Program-made: the position numbers and the translations under genes | From: Strix aluco | Taxonomy: Eukaryota; Chordata; Aves; Strigiformes; Strigidae | DNA length: 64,000 nt | NCBI RefSeq assembly: GCF_031877795.1 | Contig: NC_133971.1 | Span: 17,074,825-17,138,824, forward strand | Direction: 5' to 3' | Shown here: positions 62,154-64,000 of the stretch, piece by piece | Layout: each line of letters opens with the position of its first letter | Numbering within the stretch: the first letter of the stretch is position 1 | The notes under the pieces: generated by a model | What the model was told of the DNA's origin: nothing | Seen by the model: only the letters and a program-made list of their open reading frames with translations | The model's database searches: none

Positions 62154-62726
62154 TGTAGTGGTTTAAACCCAGTCAGCAGCCAAACACTATGCAGTTGCTC
62201 ACTCACCCACCCCTGCCCCTGGGGAACAGACTTGGAGGTGTAATGGTAAGGACACTCATAGGTTGAGATAAAAACAATTTAATAATTAAAATAAAATTAA
62301 AATAATAATGATAGTAATAATAGAAAATACAAACAAGTAATGCACAATGTGATTGCTCACCACCCACTGACTGATGCCCAGCCCATTCCTGTCTAGTGAT
62401 CCCAGAGAACAGAGAATCCTGAAACCACAATCCCGGAAGCCAGAGTGAGCTTCCCCATCAACCCTTATCTATATACTGAGCAGTGCGTTATGGAATATTC
62501 CATTAACCAGTCTGGGTCTGTTGCTTTGGCTCTGCTCCCTCACAGCTTCTTGTATACCTGTGCAGTAGCAGGACATAAGAAGTTGGAACATCCTCGATTT
62601 CTTAGCAACAACTAAAAATATCACTACATTATCAACATTCTCTCACATCATGAGACACAGCACGATTCTAGGTACTAAGAAGGAAGGAAACAAAAATTTA
62701 GCTCTATCCCAGACAAAACCAGGACA
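62154..62726 (-). mobile_element. Solo LTR, avian ERVL-type
   Basis: A 573-bp element begins TGTAGTGGTTTAAACCCAGT and ends CAAAACCAGGACA, bounded by a perfect 5-bp duplication. The sequence resembles the abundant bird LTR whose sense strand starts TGTCCTGGTTTTGTCTGGGA, so it lies on the - strand here. In that sense it has a TATATAG box near 62476-62468 and an ATTAAA poly(A) signal at 62283-62278. An AT-rich expansion lies at 62280-62340. No internal retroviral genes adjoin it, so it is a solo LTR left by recombination between two LTRs. Confidence 0.9.
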
Positions 62727-62731
62727 GAAAT
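62727..62731. repeat. Target-site duplication, right copy (GAAAT)
   Basis: Right-hand copy of GAAAT flanking the solo LTR. Confidence 0.9.
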
Positions 62732-64000
62732 AAGTTCCTCAAAAAGCTCTCCAAACTTAATTAGCAACCTGTGGATCCTGGAATTTAGGGTGTGTTTACA
62801 GAAGCATTGATCAATGCTGTGTTTGCTTTGAATGAGTTCTTGCTTCAAACAAAGGGCAGATTCCAGCTCAGACTATGACTCATATGGACCTGTCTGGTCC
62901 CTCAAGTGGGTCACAAAGCTGCCCTGAACAGGTGTCAGTGCTTTCACCACTGTGGGCAGACCACTGGATGGAACACCTGTCAGCTCTGCCTCTGTAGAGA
63001 TGGCCAAAGAGGGACATGTACTTTCTTACTGGGTAGCAATTATCTCTCTAGCATAGCTGGCAGGCACTGCTGGCTGACCCAAAGGAAAAGTGCCTGGTTT
63101 GGCACTTTTGACCTCTATGAGGTCAAAAAATAAGCATTTTCCAGTTAGGCTTTGTGGGAAAAATGGCAGTGTTAATCATCTGGGGGAGCAGGACAGAAGG
63201 CTAGCAGGCTGGCTGGCTGCTTGCCTGCTCTTTTCATCCCTGCTTCTGTGTTCAGAGGGGAGCTGGAGACCCGGTGTCATTTAAAGTCAAGATTAAATGC
63301 TATAGATATTACGCTGGTAATATGCATATTGATTAATGCCCTCCATTAGGTGTTTTGCCTCTTCTAACGGCTGCAATGTTTAGCATTCATTGGTTTTACT
63401 CTGCTTTACATTAAAAAGTGAGGACTTCAGTGAGGTCAAAACAAGCTGTGCTGTTACTCGTTTTAACAGTGGCAGGTGTTTTTCCTTCACAAATACCAGC
63501 TACTTCTTCATTACAAGTTTAAAATCCTCATAAATACATATTTCATTCTACCCCTGCAGAAGCATTGAGAGATTACAGATGTGTCAAATGTAGTAACAGT
63601 GTGTATGAGGCTGACCACTAAAAAAGGAAATTCTCCCACAAAGCAAGGCTAGATTAGCTTCCTCACACTTCAGTGAGGAACTTGTGGGTTACCATTTCCA
63701 CAGGCTTACTTCGTTAGAGAGCCAGCTCTGTGCTTACTCATTTTTTCAGACCACAGTTTGATAAGTTCTTGGTATGTTGTGTGTAGAATAGGTGTATAGG
63801 TGTAGAGCACAGTATGTCATGAAAGAAAGATAGCGTATATGTAAATGTACATGTCTGTGTTTATAAATATCTGTCCATACAGGCTTGACATGAATAGTTA
63901 TTGAAGTACTGGACAGATAATCAAACAGCTCCATATATCTAAGTCTTCATTATCCAGGTCTTTCTAAAATTCCAGTATCAATTTTCTGCAATTTCAGAAA
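62732..64000. other. Unassigned non-coding sequence
   Basis: No recognised gene. A short cysteine-rich frame at 62906-63133 on the + strand has no identifiable family and no splice or promoter context that would support it. Confidence 0.65.

Noticed and set aside
62906..63133. Cysteine-rich frame after the solo LTR
   Set aside because: There is no signal peptide, no domain I recognise and no supporting context.
1..64000. CRISPR arrays, operons, ribosome binding sites, rRNA and tRNA genes
   Set aside because: This is vertebrate nuclear DNA. No repeat-spacer array was seen, and no tRNA or rRNA gene was recognised by eye.

Overview
This is vertebrate nuclear DNA, almost certainly from a bird. 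Two host genes can be read exon by exon, and both have close vertebrate relatives. The repeats are avian in type: CR1 non-LTR retrotransposons and a solo LTR that resembles avian ERVL-type LTRs. The gene order MCCC2 then CARTPT, both on the + strand, matches the conserved amniote order. As I recall, this block lies on chromosome Z in chicken. There are no bacterial features; most open frames in the window are chance frames or lie inside repeats.

Positions 1-12.8 kb hold the last five coding exons of MCCC2 (methylcrotonoyl-CoA carboxylase beta subunit) and its 3' UTR. A 2.2-kb CR1 lies antisense in one intron, and its reverse transcriptase frame is nearly open. Positions 12.8-19.4 kb are intergenic. 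Positions 19.4-21.2 kb hold CARTPT, a compact three-exon neuropeptide gene. It has a TATA box and a CRE-like site, a GC-rich pentamer-based minisatellite just upstream, introns of about 100 bp, and a CpG island.

Positions 21.2-36.6 kb are repeat-rich. They contain degraded CR1 pieces and, at 27.55-29.13 kb, the most notable object in the window. This is a decayed Polinton/Maverick (adintovirus-like) element with a recognisable DDE integrase on the + strand. A protein-primed family-B DNA polymerase lies tail-to-tail with it on the - strand. Both are broken by stops and frameshifts, both have lost catalytic residues, and the polymerase is missing its middle and its C-terminal part.

Positions 36.6-55.7 kb are a gene desert with no recognisable coding sequence. 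Positions 55.7-57.1 kb are an orphan CpG island, probably a promoter for an unidentified transcript. Positions 57.1-64 kb are again non-coding, with a possible ancient MIR-type SINE and a 573-bp solo LTR flanked by a perfect 5-bp target duplication.

The two host genes are functionally unrelated: mitochondrial leucine catabolism and a secreted neuropeptide precursor. All identifications come from reading the sequence; no database search was run.
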